DNA of 53,789 bases. Origin: an uncultured Lachnospiraceae bacterium (GTDB lineage: Bacteria > Bacillota > Clostridia > Lachnospirales > Lachnospiraceae). This document shows positions 16,615-26,865 of the stretch, in pieces. The translations under genes were made by a program, and so were the position numbers. The stretch covers positions 1 to 53,789 of the forward strand of contig CAMWLG010000014.1 of assembly GCA_947175035.1 (NCBI GenBank), in the 5' to 3' direction. How positions within the stretch are numbered: the stretch's first letter is position 1; every line of letters begins with the position of its first letter. The notes below the pieces were generated by a model. That model saw nothing but the letters and a program-made list of their open reading frames with translations. It was not told the origin of the DNA and did not search any database.

Positions 16615-17355
16615 TTATGTCTTTCTTTCAATCCCTGCCCGCTCATACAACTCTGCGCATTCCTGTTCACTCAGTTCCCGATATGCCCCGGGCTTCAAAT
16701 CTCCCACCAATATATTCATCACCCGCACGCGCTTCAAGCTCTGCACCCGATAGCCAAACGCCTTGCACATCCTGCGAATCTGTCGGTTCAGCCCTTGGGT
16801 CAGCACAATCCGAAAGGTATATTTCCCCACCTGCGTGACCTCGCAGGGCTTTGTGGTTGTCTCAAGCTCCTGCAAATACACTCCCTGTTCGATTTGAGAT
16901 AAAAATACGCTCGTTATCTCTTTGTTGACCTTCACAAGATATTCTCTCTCGTGTCCATTGGCTCCCCGCATCATGGCTTCTATTAAATCACCATCATTGG
17001 TCATTAGGATCAGCCCTTCGGAATCCTTATCTAATCTTCCCGCATAGGTGACACGGGCGGGATATTTGATAATATCCGTTATTTTACGTTCTGCATGAGC
17101 ATCCCGCTCTGTACAGGTGACACCTACAGGCTTGTAGCATGCTAAGACCACCTTCTTTTGAACCTTGCCGAATACCTTTTTTCCCACCTGCACGCTGTCC
17201 GTATCGCTGACGCTCTGCCCCACCGTGGCGGTCTTGCCATTGACAAGCACCTTGCCCGAGGCAATCAGTTTGTCCGCATCCCGTCTGGAACAGACCCCGC
17301 ATTGTGCCAGATATTTATTCAGGCGCGTTTTCTCCCTGTCATCACTGTTCCCCAT
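16615..17355 (-). CDS. rluF: 23S rRNA pseudouridine synthase, RluF/RsuA family
   Basis: This is a 246-residue protein. The S4 RNA-binding domain is at about residues 11-60 (RLNKYLAQCGVCSRRDADKLI). The catalytic domain has Asp in AGRLDKDSEGLIL and the family strand GLNRQIRRMCKAFGYRV, the wording seen in RluF. It should convert one uridine of 23S rRNA, probably the RluF site, though RluB-type specificity cannot be excluded from sequence alone. The start overlaps the end of the RNase H gene by 14 bp, so they are coupled. No unusual insertions. Confidence 0.9.
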   Translation of the reverse strand: MGNSDDREKTRLNKYLAQCGVCSRRDADKLIASGKVLVNGKTATVGQSVSDTDSVQVGKKVFGKVQKKVVLACYKPVGVTCTERDAHAERKITDIIKYPARVTYAGRLDKDSEGLILMTNDGDLIEAMMRGANGHEREYLVKVNKEITSVFLSQIEQGVYLQELETTTKPCEVTQVGKYTFRIVLTQGLNRQIRRMCKAFGYRVQSLKRVRVMNILVGDLKPGAYRELSEQECAELYERAGIERKT

Positions 17356-18007
17356 AAAGCTCCAACTCCTCTAGGCGCATGACCTTGGGAACGCCGTTCG
17401 CCTCCCTCAGTCCCCGCTTTGCCATCTGGTCTGCAAGTTCATTATACTCCACATTGCTGTGCGCCGCCACCTTTGTATAGAAAATCTGAATACTTTTCCC
17501 CCACTCCCGCATGGAAGCGGCATATTTTTGGGTGAGCTCCGTCTTGCTCCGCCAGCTTCCCGTGACCCATTTCTCTATCCCTTCATAGTCATAGCATATC
17601 TCCACCGCCTGGTATCCGTTCATCATGGCGGTGCGGACTGCATACATGGCACCCAACATCTCTCCAGTCACGTTGCGATGCTTCAAGGATTGAGGATTGT
17701 CGCCATTTCCACAGGCAAGCCGTATCTCCCCTCCCTCCAGCAGAAAGACACAGCCAAAGGCATATTTGGGCAGGCTGTCATCATAGCTCCCGTCCACGTA
17801 TGCCAAGAGCCTGCCAGGAATCGTCTCATAACCCCTGGGAGCATCCTTTAAGGCGATACCAAGGTACTCCTGCGCCTCCCCCAAGGTGGCAAAACCTTTA
17901 TATTCCGCATTGGGGAATCCGTCCACGGAAGCCTTGCACTCTGCCCAATTTTCAAAAACACCTGTTATTTTGCCTTTTTTCACCGCATAGTATTTCTTGG
18001 CTGCCAT
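17342..18007 (-). CDS. rnhA: Ribonuclease H with N-terminal hybrid-binding domain
   Basis: The start is the ATG at 18007 (GGGAGG upstream); a longer reading to 18070 has no ribosome site. The protein has 221 residues. Residues 2-45 form the caulimovirus-viroplasmin-like hybrid-binding domain (KKYYAVKKGKITGVFENWAECKASV). The RNase H fold then carries the four acidic residues in YVDGSYDD, VTGEMLGA, CYDYEG and YNELADQMAKRG. It removes the RNA of RNA/DNA hybrids such as primers and R-loops. It is the promoter-proximal gene of the rnhA-rluF-ligA run. Confidence 0.93.
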   Translation of the reverse strand: MAAKKYYAVKKGKITGVFENWAECKASVDGFPNAEYKGFATLGEAQEYLGIALKDAPRGYETIPGRLLAYVDGSYDDSLPKYAFGCVFLLEGGEIRLACGNGDNPQSLKHRNVTGEMLGAMYAVRTAMMNGYQAVEICYDYEGIEKWVTGSWRSKTELTQKYAASMREWGKSIQIFYTKVAAHSNVEYNELADQMAKRGLREANGVPKVMRLEELELYGEQ

Positions 18008-18093
18008 GTGCTTTCCCTCCCCTCGGATTATCAACAGCTTCATTTTACCAAAACTCCCACAAAATATCAACTAAGGTGTTTTGCATGAAAATA

Positions 18094-18124
18094 ACACAAG
18101 CCGTCATATTGACGGCTTGCGTGT
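18094..18124 (-). terminator. Probable intrinsic terminator after the lipoprotein gene
   Basis: A nine-pair perfect stem (CAAGCCGTC / GACGGCTTG) with a five-base loop is followed on the minus strand by a short T-rich run (TGTTATTTTC). It lies between the lipoprotein stop at 18220 and rnhA. Confidence 0.55.
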
Positions 18125-18219
18125 ATCATTATATTTCCAATCCATATTTCCTTAATAGTTCTAAATTACTCTTTTTTCTCAATTCAAATTCCAACACTGG
18201 TCAGTGAACATATCCTGCT

Positions 18220-18783
18220 TTATAGTCCCGTTGTCATTCTGATATATATTCTTATTTCCTTTTCCAACCAATCTCCATAATCGTCCATTTTTATTACTGT
18301 CCACAATTCATTGTTCTCTGCGGACTGTATTCCTATATAAGCATCTTCTCCCTGTCTGTAAAAAATATAGTCTTTGTGTGCGCTTTGACCAATGGATCCG
18401 CTTTCCGGCTCAACTGCCTCCTGCACTATTCTAACCCACACATCATGCTCCACTTCATCAGAACCTTCCAATACCTGAATACTTTCCGCAATATATGCAT
18501 CTTCATCTGCCAACAAATCCTCCGCAATGATATCTCCTCCTCTATACGCCATCCATACAAGGGTATTCAGGCTGTCATAAAATCCTGCCGGAGCCCTGTC
18601 ACTGTCAAACAGTTCTCCCTGCCAGCTCACCTTATAGGAAGCTGAAGTTTCCTCTGTATTTTCCGATGCTGTTGATTTGTTCTGAATATTCTCCTCCGCA
18701 CCTGCGTCTTTTGCAATATTGGTGCAGGCACACAACAACAATGTGAATGAACATATTAATGTAATTATCCCTACTTTTTTCAT
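18220..18783 (-). CDS. Predicted lipoprotein, unknown function
   Basis: The start is the ATG at 18783 with AAGGAGAGG upstream. The 187-residue product has a lipoprotein signal peptide (KKVGIITLICSFTLLLCAC) with the lipid-bearing Cys in LCAC, then a low-complexity Glu/Ser/Asn linker and a folded domain of about 130 residues rich in acidic and aromatic residues (YKVSWQGELFDSDRAPAG, ending EKEIRIYIRM). I do not recognise the domain. It is the last gene of a cluster of lipoproteins and sigma regulators and has a terminator after it. A 21-bp palindrome lies about 45 bp upstream. Confidence 0.8.
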   Translation of the reverse strand: MKKVGIITLICSFTLLLCACTNIAKDAGAEENIQNKSTASENTEETSASYKVSWQGELFDSDRAPAGFYDSLNTLVWMAYRGGDIIAEDLLADEDAYIAESIQVLEGSDEVEHDVWVRIVQEAVEPESGSIGQSAHKDYIFYRQGEDAYIGIQSAENNELWTVIKMDDYGDWLEKEIRIYIRMTTGL

Positions 18784-18828
18784 TTTAAATCCCTCTCCTT
18801 TTTGCATTGTTAAATTACTACATCATTT

Positions 18829-18849
18829 GTTCTATCAATCAAATAGAAC
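18829..18849. promoter_or_regulatory. Palindrome GTTCTAT-N7-ATAGAAC, possible operator
   Basis: Perfect seven-base arms around a seven-base centre lie in the AT-rich leader of the lipoprotein gene starting at 18783. The position suits a repressor site or a small leader hairpin. No regulator is assigned. Confidence 0.4.
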
Positions 18850-18958
18850 ATCAAATTACAAAGTGTCATCTTTTTTGATATACCCCGTAAATATAACTTG
18901 TAACACTTTTTTTAATGAGCCTCCTTCCTAAAGTATATCATAATCTCTATTTTTCCAG

Positions 18959-19660
18959 CTAACCTGCAGTCGGATAATAAAAAGTAATCGTCGATACAAT
19001 GTCATCTTTCATCATCAGTGCCACATAAACAGGCAGGGTGTCTGACGGTTGCTCCACCTCCGCAATCATAACATAATCAAACTGAGCATCCCAACGATAT
19101 TCTTTTCCGTCAACATATTGCAACTCGTCGTCCATGCCCGCAGGGCTACAAGGATAAGCTGTTGAGTTCCACCCCATATGTCCAACCACTCCGTTGAGGA
19201 TATTGTTTTCCATATCCAGCATTGCCATGGCAGGGTAAAGCTCAATCACCTCATTCTTCGTCATGCCCACGGAAATCCCATTTGCCAATGAATACTCCCC
19301 GCTCACAATAGCATATCCAAACAATTCCGTTCTGTCTGCTGAAAAGTCATACCTCCCATAATAATACTCCACGCCGTCTACTGTTACGATATACCATATG
19401 CCCTCACCCATTCCAGGTAACATACCGCGCAACTGATAAATTTCCCCCCTTTCACAAGCGCTCTCATAATCATATTTTACAATTTCTGGCACAACCTCCG
19501 TATCCTCTAGTGAAAAAAACTGAATGGAAACAGACTCTTCCTCTTTTATTTCTGTCATACTTCCCGTCTCACTTGATGCTTCCTCACGATATTGAGAGGC
19601 ACATCCGGCACATAGCAATGTTGCCATGACAATAATACAATAAGCAATCTTTCTTTTCAT
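18959..19660 (-). CDS. Predicted lipoprotein, unknown function
   Basis: This 233-residue protein has a lipoprotein signal peptide (KRKIAYCIIVMATLLCAGC, Cys at 20) and an acidic linker. The domain contains GIWYIVTVDGVEYYYGRYDFSADRTELFGYAIVSG and then ISVGMTKNEVIELYP. That last phrase, G-M-T-K-x-E-V, resembles the start of SmpA/OmlA-like or PepSY-like small domains in secreted regulators, but the match is short. It would be anchored outside the membrane. It lies downstream of an ECF sigma / membrane-regulator pair and may belong to the same response. Confidence 0.78.
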   Translation of the reverse strand: MKRKIAYCIIVMATLLCAGCASQYREEASSETGSMTEIKEEESVSIQFFSLEDTEVVPEIVKYDYESACERGEIYQLRGMLPGMGEGIWYIVTVDGVEYYYGRYDFSADRTELFGYAIVSGEYSLANGISVGMTKNEVIELYPAMAMLDMENNILNGVVGHMGWNSTAYPCSPAGMDDELQYVDGKEYRWDAQFDYVMIAEVEQPSDTLPVYVALMMKDDIVSTITFYYPTAG

Positions 19661-19827
19661 AATCCTGATTCTCCCATCACATTTTCTTATAATCCGGATC
19701 TTATATTTCTCTGCATATCAACGTATCAATGAGTTTCCATACTGTTTGCTGTTCTATTGACCCAGTATCCACTAAATTATCAATACCGCATTCAGATATG
19801 CATTGATTAATCTTTCCCAATTCTTTT

Positions 19828-20820
19828 TTATGGCACTGAATTACCCCTCATTTCCGGCACCTGCACATCCTCTAGTAAAGCAAAATCAATAGAATCCGCT
19901 ATGTCCGCCAAAACGCTCCCTGTCACGCCACAATTACTCCCACCCATAACATTCATGAGAATAAAACAGCTTTCCGAATCCATATATATCAAAGCCTTAT
20001 CTGAGCCCAAAGCACAACTGACCCTTTCACCGCCGGAAGTAACATACTCAAATTCCTGATAATCCGATACATCGCCTATATGCAGCACCTCTTCATTAAA
20101 AGTTCCTTTTACCATCCGCATAAACTGATAGGCAACCGTTCCATAATCCTGCAGCTCGATATCGCCGTCAAATCCAAAAGTACCATCCTCATAAATAAAA
20201 GCCCAATATCTTATCAGCCCATCCTGCATAAAGTCACCACCTACCCGGAACACCAATTCCTCCTGGCTGACTACGTTAATATCCGTGTGCAGTTTTAAAC
20301 CATACTTCTGTATAATTTCCTCCAGCTTATCCGCCATATCCTGTGTATATACGCCATATAAGCCATATCGGGTATCATCTGTTTCTGTCGGTCCATTCCC
20401 AATCTCCTCCAAAATAGTGTTATCTGTATCGTAAGTAGCCAGAAATGCCTGCCACTCCGCCAATGCCTGTCCCTCTGGACTCCCCTGGTATCCCGACAGA
20501 CCAATAAACTCGCTTGCTCTTTCATCAACCTGATCTGGCATCTGCTGCGCATTCCCGCTATATTCCTCATTTTGAGCAGGTGAGACAGGAGGCACCTCCG
20601 GGATTAATAAATCCCTGAGCCCGAACCAGTTTGCCGCAATCGCTACAATAGGCAGTACTACCAGTATCAGGAACAGACAAAAACATGCTACCACAGCCTT
20701 ACCCCAATATGGCATAAGGCGCTTATGGGGATTTACCCGCGAAATCCGCTCCTGCTCCACGATATCGAGATATTTGTCATCCACATACTGAAACGCCTGA
20801 TTTAAAACGGAGACATTCAT
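19828..20820 (-). CDS. Single-pass membrane protein paired with an ECF sigma factor (putative anti-sigma factor)
   Basis: This 330-residue protein has a cytosolic N-terminus of about 40 residues, one membrane span (AVVACFCLFLILVVLPIVAIAA, about 42-63) and a large outer domain. Its ATG overlaps the stop of the sigma factor gene by 4 bp. That gene order and coupling is standard for sigma/anti-sigma pairs. The N-terminus (NQAFQYVDDKYLDIVEQE) has no HxxxCxxC zinc motif, so it would be a non-zinc anti-sigma type as seen in many Clostridia. The outer domain contains YRYWAFIYEDGTFGFDGDI-like strands but no fold I recognise. It presumably holds the sigma factor until an envelope signal arrives. Confidence 0.75.
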   Translation of the reverse strand: MNVSVLNQAFQYVDDKYLDIVEQERISRVNPHKRLMPYWGKAVVACFCLFLILVVLPIVAIAANWFGLRDLLIPEVPPVSPAQNEEYSGNAQQMPDQVDERASEFIGLSGYQGSPEGQALAEWQAFLATYDTDNTILEEIGNGPTETDDTRYGLYGVYTQDMADKLEEIIQKYGLKLHTDINVVSQEELVFRVGGDFMQDGLIRYWAFIYEDGTFGFDGDIELQDYGTVAYQFMRMVKGTFNEEVLHIGDVSDYQEFEYVTSGGERVSCALGSDKALIYMDSESCFILMNVMGGSNCGVTGSVLADIADSIDFALLEDVQVPEMRGNSVP

Positions 20821-21365
20821 ACCGCCACCCCTCCCTTTTCCAAATATGCCCTCAGTCCGTCCCTTGCCTTGGAAAGCATATACTTAACCTGCCGCTGCGT
20901 GAGGGAATATTGCTCCGCCAGTTCGCTGATGGAATAGGAATAATAATATCTTCCCAAAAAGACAGCACAGTTTTTCCGCTCAAGCGTCTCCAGATAGCGA
21001 TTCAGCAGATTCCCGATTTCTCTTGCCTCCCATATTCTTTCCACGTTTTGTCGCGTATCCGGAACACATTCGTTAAGCTCCACGAGAAGGGCATTCCTTT
21101 TTCCTGCCAGACGGTAATCAAGACGGTCAAAGGAAAGATTACGAGCAATCCGTGACAAAAAATGTTTCAGGCTATCTGGGATGGTCGGCGGGATGGCATT
21201 CCATGCCCCCATATATGTATCATCAATAATTTCCTCTGTATCTAGGGTATCATGTAAAATGTTATACACCAGACGGTTCAAAAAGGCATTATATTTATTG
21301 TCCGTTTCCCGAATCGCAGACTCTGACCTTTCTAAATACAATTCAATGATTTCAGTATCTTCCAT
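20817..21365 (-). CDS. ECF-type RNA polymerase sigma factor
   Basis: The start is the ATG at 21365 with AGGAGGAAAT upstream, giving 182 residues. Region 2 is at about residues 20-90 (YNAFLNRLVYNILHDTLDTEEIIDDTYMGAWNAIPPTIP...FLSRIARNLSFDRLDYRLAGKR). Region 4 is at about 120-175 (YYYSYSISELAEQYSLTQRQVKYMLSKARDGLRAYL). Together these recognise -10 and -35 boxes of a small regulon. It is coupled to the membrane protein that follows. Target promoters are not identifiable by eye here. Confidence 0.9.
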   Translation of the reverse strand: MEDTEIIELYLERSESAIRETDNKYNAFLNRLVYNILHDTLDTEEIIDDTYMGAWNAIPPTIPDSLKHFLSRIARNLSFDRLDYRLAGKRNALLVELNECVPDTRQNVERIWEAREIGNLLNRYLETLERKNCAVFLGRYYYSYSISELAEQYSLTQRQVKYMLSKARDGLRAYLEKGGVAV

Positions 21366-21477
21366 ATATTTCCTCCTGTGCTGCCTATAACGATCTCCAT
21401 ACATCAATAAGAAATTCTATATGATAAAGGAATATAGGGTTACATTTCACCATCCAGCCAAACAGGTAATGTTGGGG

Positions 21478-22011
21478 TTACCCTTCATTGCCATAGAATT
21501 CAATTTTCCACCCTTTGTCTGTCTTGATAAATTCGACTGTCAGATATAAATATGTGTCCATTCCCTCTTCTTTATATTCCACCGAAACAACACATACATC
21601 ATCAATATTTTTCTCCCCAATATCTTCCAGCCCTGTTACAGCCGTTACTTCCACCTTATTAGCAGAATTCTCATATACCTCTATATCCCAAATATACTGA
21701 TCCGCCAAAAACGTTTTTATAGAATCCAAATCTCCCCCAAAGTATGCTGCACAGAATTCCGTAACTATCCCCTCAACTTTCTGCGCATCAGCGGAATATG
21801 GGGTGCTTTCAGCAGCTACCTCCTGCACCTCCTGCGAAGTTTCCATATCTGTAGCAGTAGGAGTTTCCTGTGCATCCTGTATAGGCTGCTCCGAAGGGTT
21901 ATCCACATCAACCTCTTGAAACACATCACCAGCATCCTTATCTGCAATCATTGAACAACCTGCAAACATAACCATACAGAACATAATAGTTGCAATCAAT
22001 CTTTTTTTCAT
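21478..22011 (-). CDS. Predicted lipoprotein with NTF2-like or DUF4878-like C-terminal domain
   Basis: This is a 177-residue protein. The lipobox is MFAGC (Cys19), followed by a long acidic and threonine-rich linker. The C-terminal 100 residues read KVEGIVTEFCAAYFGGDLDSIKTFLADQY...CVVSVEYKEEGMDTYLYLTVEFIKTDKGWKIEF. That pattern (helix, FGGDLDSI, then strands ending in W-K-I) fits the NTF2-like superfamily, seen in many secreted clostridial lipoproteins. Its role is unknown. A sigma-A-like promoter lies about 90 bp upstream, separate from both sigma factor genes that flank it. Confidence 0.78.
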   Translation of the reverse strand: MKKRLIATIMFCMVMFAGCSMIADKDAGDVFQEVDVDNPSEQPIQDAQETPTATDMETSQEVQEVAAESTPYSADAQKVEGIVTEFCAAYFGGDLDSIKTFLADQYIWDIEVYENSANKVEVTAVTGLEDIGEKNIDDVCVVSVEYKEEGMDTYLYLTVEFIKTDKGWKIEFYGNEG

Positions 22012-22315
22012 AATTATAGTCCGCCTTTCTTATCGCTTTTCTTGTTATTTATGCGTAAACATGGTGTGAGGGCATCAAAAAACGGTGGACTTAAATCAAT
22101 TATACGAAACACTAGCCTCCTTTCACAATATGCTTTATTCAATTAACTCTTTAATATATTCCATGGCTATTTTCACCCACCATATCCCTCTACTTACATA
22201 GTAGGAAAAAACTGTTTGAGGGACAAAAAATTTTTTCATATGCATTTTTTCTCATTCCTGCAATAACTGAAACCGAATCGTCATACAGCGTTGATATCAC
22301 CCATCCCTTCACACA
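22012..22315. other. 304-bp AT-rich intergenic region
   Basis: No open reading frame or RNA gene is visible. It holds a probable promoter for the lipoprotein gene (22099-22128). The rest is AT-rich, with a GAGGGACAAAAAATTTTTTC stretch near 22217-22236 but no strong hairpin. Confidence 0.6.
22099..22128 (-). promoter_or_regulatory. Sigma-A-like promoter for the lipoprotein gene at 22011
   Basis: On the minus strand the -35 TTGTGA (22123-22128) and -10 TATAAT (22099-22104) are separated by 18 bp, about 90 bp before the start codon. Confidence 0.5.
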
Positions 22316-23167
22316 TTAGTGATTTTTCAATCTTTGTTGTCTGTATGCGCTTTCTGTAGTTGCATCAAACCCGATCGGCAGGTACTGTTCACTGATCATG
22401 TTTTTATAATCAAGGTCATAAAAGTAATTGCAGAATATCAGTTCCACATATATGATCCGGTTCTCCTCTCCAGACAATGCATAAATCAGGCCAAAATCGG
22501 GGGATGCTTCCATTGCCAGCAGTGGATATTCTTCTGAAAAACCCTCTGCTCCAAAATACCCCAGATACTCCGTGGAATCATATTTTTGTAATCGTTCCAG
22601 CTCTGACTTATAAGATCTGTCATCATATTCCACAACAAGGTAACTCAGGTATTGTGCATCCCATGGATTATAGTACACCATCTTATAGTCTGTTACATTG
22701 ATCTCATCGGAAATTTCCTTTGGGAAGATGCTCTCATCCATTCCCCATTTATGGACATATTCTTTGCGGGCATCGTCTCCCATATACTGCTGATAGTGGC
22801 TAACGTCTGTGTCCTCGTATATTGGGGCACTCATACTATCCAGCGCCAAAAAGCTTATTGACGCTCCTATTAATGCCAGCCGTATAAAAACTACGCACAG
22901 AATAATCACTGTGGTTATCACTGTGGTAATCACAGCAACGATAGCCCCTAGTCGCCACTTTCTCTTTTTAATATATTTGTGAAAACTTTCTGCAGGTGTC
23001 TTGTCATATTGAATTTGCAGTTCCGGCATTTTCATTTCCTGATAAGCTTTACTGCACTGTTCACATTCTTTTAAATGTTCTTCTACCGCCTTATTGCTTG
23101 CTTCACTAGTAATCTGTTCTGCATATAACGGTAACAGGTCTCTCACAATACCACACTCTATTTTCAT
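22316..23167 (-). CDS. Zinc-binding anti-sigma factor, single membrane span
   Basis: The start is the ATG at 23167 (AAAGGAGAG upstream), giving 283 residues. The cytosolic N-terminus carries the zf-HC2 pattern: Cys5, then EEHLKECEQC with H-x3-C-x2-C, the ZAS domain that clamps ECF sigma factors. A membrane span covers about residues 73-105 (GAIVAVITTVITTVIILCVVFI). The outer domain of about 170 residues, with many Tyr, Asp and Glu, is not recognised. The gene follows its ECF sigma partner by 42 bp. It should release the sigma factor after an envelope signal, probably by proteolysis. Confidence 0.88.
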   Translation of the reverse strand: MKIECGIVRDLLPLYAEQITSEASNKAVEEHLKECEQCSKAYQEMKMPELQIQYDKTPAESFHKYIKKRKWRLGAIVAVITTVITTVIILCVVFIRLALIGASISFLALDSMSAPIYEDTDVSHYQQYMGDDARKEYVHKWGMDESIFPKEISDEINVTDYKMVYYNPWDAQYLSYLVVEYDDRSYKSELERLQKYDSTEYLGYFGAEGFSEEYPLLAMEASPDFGLIYALSGEENRIIYVELIFCNYFYDLDYKNMISEQYLPIGFDATTESAYRQQRLKNH

Positions 23168-23209
23168 ATACTCTCCTTTCACTATTGCCTTCTTTTCACT
23201 ACATAATTT

Positions 23210-23692
23210 TCAAATCTGCAGTTCCTTCCTGATCATCTCTTTTGCCCGATGGTAGGTCACGCATGCCCAATGCTCTGATTTGTGAAAGAGCTCCGCAATC
23301 TGTTTAAACGATAATTCTCCAAAAATTCTCAATGAAAATATCTCTTTATATGGTTCTTTTAAATCATGCAGAATTTTATGTATCTGTAGTGCCATCTCTT
23401 TATCAGCTATGATCTGTACAAACATTTTCTCTTCGTTTTCATAATCTTCAAATGTTTCCCCAAGGGAAATACGCTGCTGCTTATCCTTGTATGTAAAGAA
23501 AAGGTTTTTTGCTATGGAACAAAGCCAAACACGCAGATCAGAGTCTCCACGAAAACTATGAATGGATTTCATCGCATGATAAAATGTTTCCTGCGTGAGT
23601 TCCTCCGCCAAATGCTCGTCTCGGGAAAGCCCTCTGAGGAACCGTAGTACATCTTCATAATATTGTTCAAATGAAACATCAGACATATCCAC
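23210..23692 (-). CDS. ECF-type RNA polymerase sigma factor
   Basis: This is a 160-residue protein with AAAGGAGG upstream. Region 2 (YYEDVLRFLRGLSRDEHLAEELTQETFYHAMKSIHSFRGDSDLRVWLCSIAKNLF) and region 4 (LHDLKEPYKEIFSLRIFGELSFKQIAELFHKSEHWACVTYHRAKEMIRKEL) cover most of the protein. The family resembles the SigV/SigY type, partnered by a zf-HC2 anti-sigma factor as here. The leader of about 90 bp contains GCGCGTCTTATAAA, where CGTC could be an ECF -10 for autoregulation, but I cannot find a convincing matching -35. Confidence 0.92.
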   Translation of the reverse strand: MDMSDVSFEQYYEDVLRFLRGLSRDEHLAEELTQETFYHAMKSIHSFRGDSDLRVWLCSIAKNLFFTYKDKQQRISLGETFEDYENEEKMFVQIIADKEMALQIHKILHDLKEPYKEIFSLRIFGELSFKQIAELFHKSEHWACVTYHRAKEMIRKELQI

Positions 23693-23784
23693 GTTATTAC
23701 CTCCTTTCCTTTATAAGACGCGCAATCTCCATAAATATCACAAAAAATTTATAAAAAAATACAAAGATAGTAAAAACGTCCCCC

Positions 23785-25152
23785 TTACCAAGCCTTCACC
23801 GCTTCTCTGTATACCTTTGCAAAATACAGATTTCCCACGATTGCCGTGACAGTCCACGAACAGATAAACAACAGATAGAGCGAGGCAGGCGTGCCAAAAT
23901 GCGCAAACACCGTATAAATCCATACCACACGGAACACGCAGGCTCCCATGATCACGATCACCGTTGGCACCAAGCTCTTGCCAAGGCTTCTCGCCGCGGC
24001 AATGGAAGAATCCATAAAAGCGGATACGCAATAAGAGAAGCCCATAATTTTCAGCCTGACCATGCCCGCCGCGATCACTGCGCTGTCCGGACTGAACAGC
24101 GAAAGGAACTGCCGTCCGCAAACCACCAGCCCCACGCCAAGTACCAGCGCAAGAATAAAAGCATAGAACATACTGAGAAAATAACTTTTTATAATACGCT
24201 TCTTTTGTTTTGCCCCATAGTTTTGCCCGATAAAACTTCCACAGGCAGTATAAAAGGCCGCCATCATATCATAGACCAAATTGTCCGCATTCGCGGCGGC
24301 TGAATTTCCCGCCACCATCACTGCGTCAAAGGAATTGACTCCCATCTGCACAAACAGATTTGCCACGTAAAATATGGCATTTTGCAGTCCGGCAGGCACC
24401 CCCAGCTGCAGAATCCGCACTGCCCGCTCCTTATTGATGTGCAACGATTCCCGCCGCAATCCATACGACTCCCCGCAGACAAATAAATGTCGCAGAATCA
24501 GGAATGCCGAGACATATTGTGAGATAATGCTGGCAAGCGCCACACCCGCTACCGCCAATTGACACACCAACACAAAAAATAAATTCAATGCCACATTCAG
24601 CACGCCTGCCGCCGACAAATATAATAACGGTCGTTTTGTATCTCCCGCCGCACTGAGTACCGCGTTTCCAAAATTATAAAGCGCCAATGCAGGAAGTCCC
24701 AACAGATAAATACGCAGATAAATCACCGCCCCTGCAAGAAGCTCTGGTTTTGTGTGCAGAAACTGCAGAATCCCACTGGCAGACAACACTCCCGCCGTCA
24801 ACAAAAAAACACCTGTCATGCCACTGATCAGCAGGGCAGTATGTACAGTTTCCGTCACGCTTTTCTGATCTCCTGCCCCCATCGCCAATGCCACCAATAT
24901 ATTGATTCCGCTGGAGATTCCAATGAGCACTCCGGTATAAAGCGCCACCAGGATAGTGGTGGAACCCACTGACCCAAGGGCAACAGAACCCGCAAACTGC
25001 CCCACCACGGCCACATCCGCCATATTAAATAACACTTGCAATATATTGGACGCCATAAGCGGCAGACTAAAAAATAAAATCTGCTTTGCCAGCGGCCCAC
25101 TGGTTAAATCCTTTGCTGCTGTTCTGTTCTCATTTTCTGTCTTATTTTTCAT
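23785..25152 (-). CDS. MATE-family multidrug/cation antiporter
   Basis: The start is the ATG at 25152, giving 455 residues, with about 12 hydrophobic segments in two homologous halves. It begins with the usual short cytosolic head (TAAKDLTSGPLAKQILFFSLPLMASNILQ), and the MATE signature continues with FNMADVAVVGQFAGSVALGSVG. Such transporters export cationic or aromatic compounds with Na+ or H+. It is a single gene; the preceding hairpin in its leader (25236-25276) may control expression. Substrate unknown. Confidence 0.93.
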   Translation of the reverse strand: MKNKTENENRTAAKDLTSGPLAKQILFFSLPLMASNILQVLFNMADVAVVGQFAGSVALGSVGSTTILVALYTGVLIGISSGINILVALAMGAGDQKSVTETVHTALLISGMTGVFLLTAGVLSASGILQFLHTKPELLAGAVIYLRIYLLGLPALALYNFGNAVLSAAGDTKRPLLYLSAAGVLNVALNLFFVLVCQLAVAGVALASIISQYVSAFLILRHLFVCGESYGLRRESLHINKERAVRILQLGVPAGLQNAIFYVANLFVQMGVNSFDAVMVAGNSAAANADNLVYDMMAAFYTACGSFIGQNYGAKQKKRIIKSYFLSMFYAFILALVLGVGLVVCGRQFLSLFSPDSAVIAAGMVRLKIMGFSYCVSAFMDSSIAAARSLGKSLVPTVIVIMGACVFRVVWIYTVFAHFGTPASLYLLFICSWTVTAIVGNLYFAKVYREAVKAW

Positions 25153-25235
25153 GTGAATACTTCTGCCCCTCCCAGCGTTCAATCCATACGCCATTTCCAT
25201 TACTACTATCTGCACTAACTCGCAGTAAGATGATA

Positions 25236-25276
25236 AAATAAGTCACCTGTCCGGCTAGGACAAAGGTGGCTTATTT
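25236..25276 (-). promoter_or_regulatory. Leader hairpin before the MATE gene
   Basis: A near-continuous stem runs AAATAAG-CACCT-GTCC against GGAC-AGGTG-CTTATTT around a short loop. On the minus strand it is followed by TTATTTTATC. It may be a second terminator after gdhA or an attenuator in the MATE leader. Confidence 0.5.
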
Positions 25277-25373
25277 ATTTTCACTTGTTGTTCCTATATA
25301 TCCGTGCCTATTATACGCCTATTAGAAGTTCAAAACAACACAAATGAACATCATTGAGTATAAATTTGAACAT

Positions 25374-25403
25374 AAAAAACCCCGGAATCACACGATTCCG
25401 GGG
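25374..25403 (-). terminator. Intrinsic terminator of gdhA
   Basis: A ten-pair perfect GC-rich stem (CCCCGGAATC / GATTCCGGGG, loop of four) is followed on the minus strand by TTTTTT, 22 bp past the gdhA stop. Confidence 0.92.
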
Positions 25404-25424
25404 TTTCGTTTTTACAATTAAATA

Positions 25425-26774
<1,350 letters not shown>

Positions 26775-26865
26775 TTATGTCCTCCTTTAAAATAATATGT
26801 TTATTGCTTTGGGAACAATAGCGACTTTTCTCCCTTCCACGAGAAAATCCCATATACAAGCGTAG

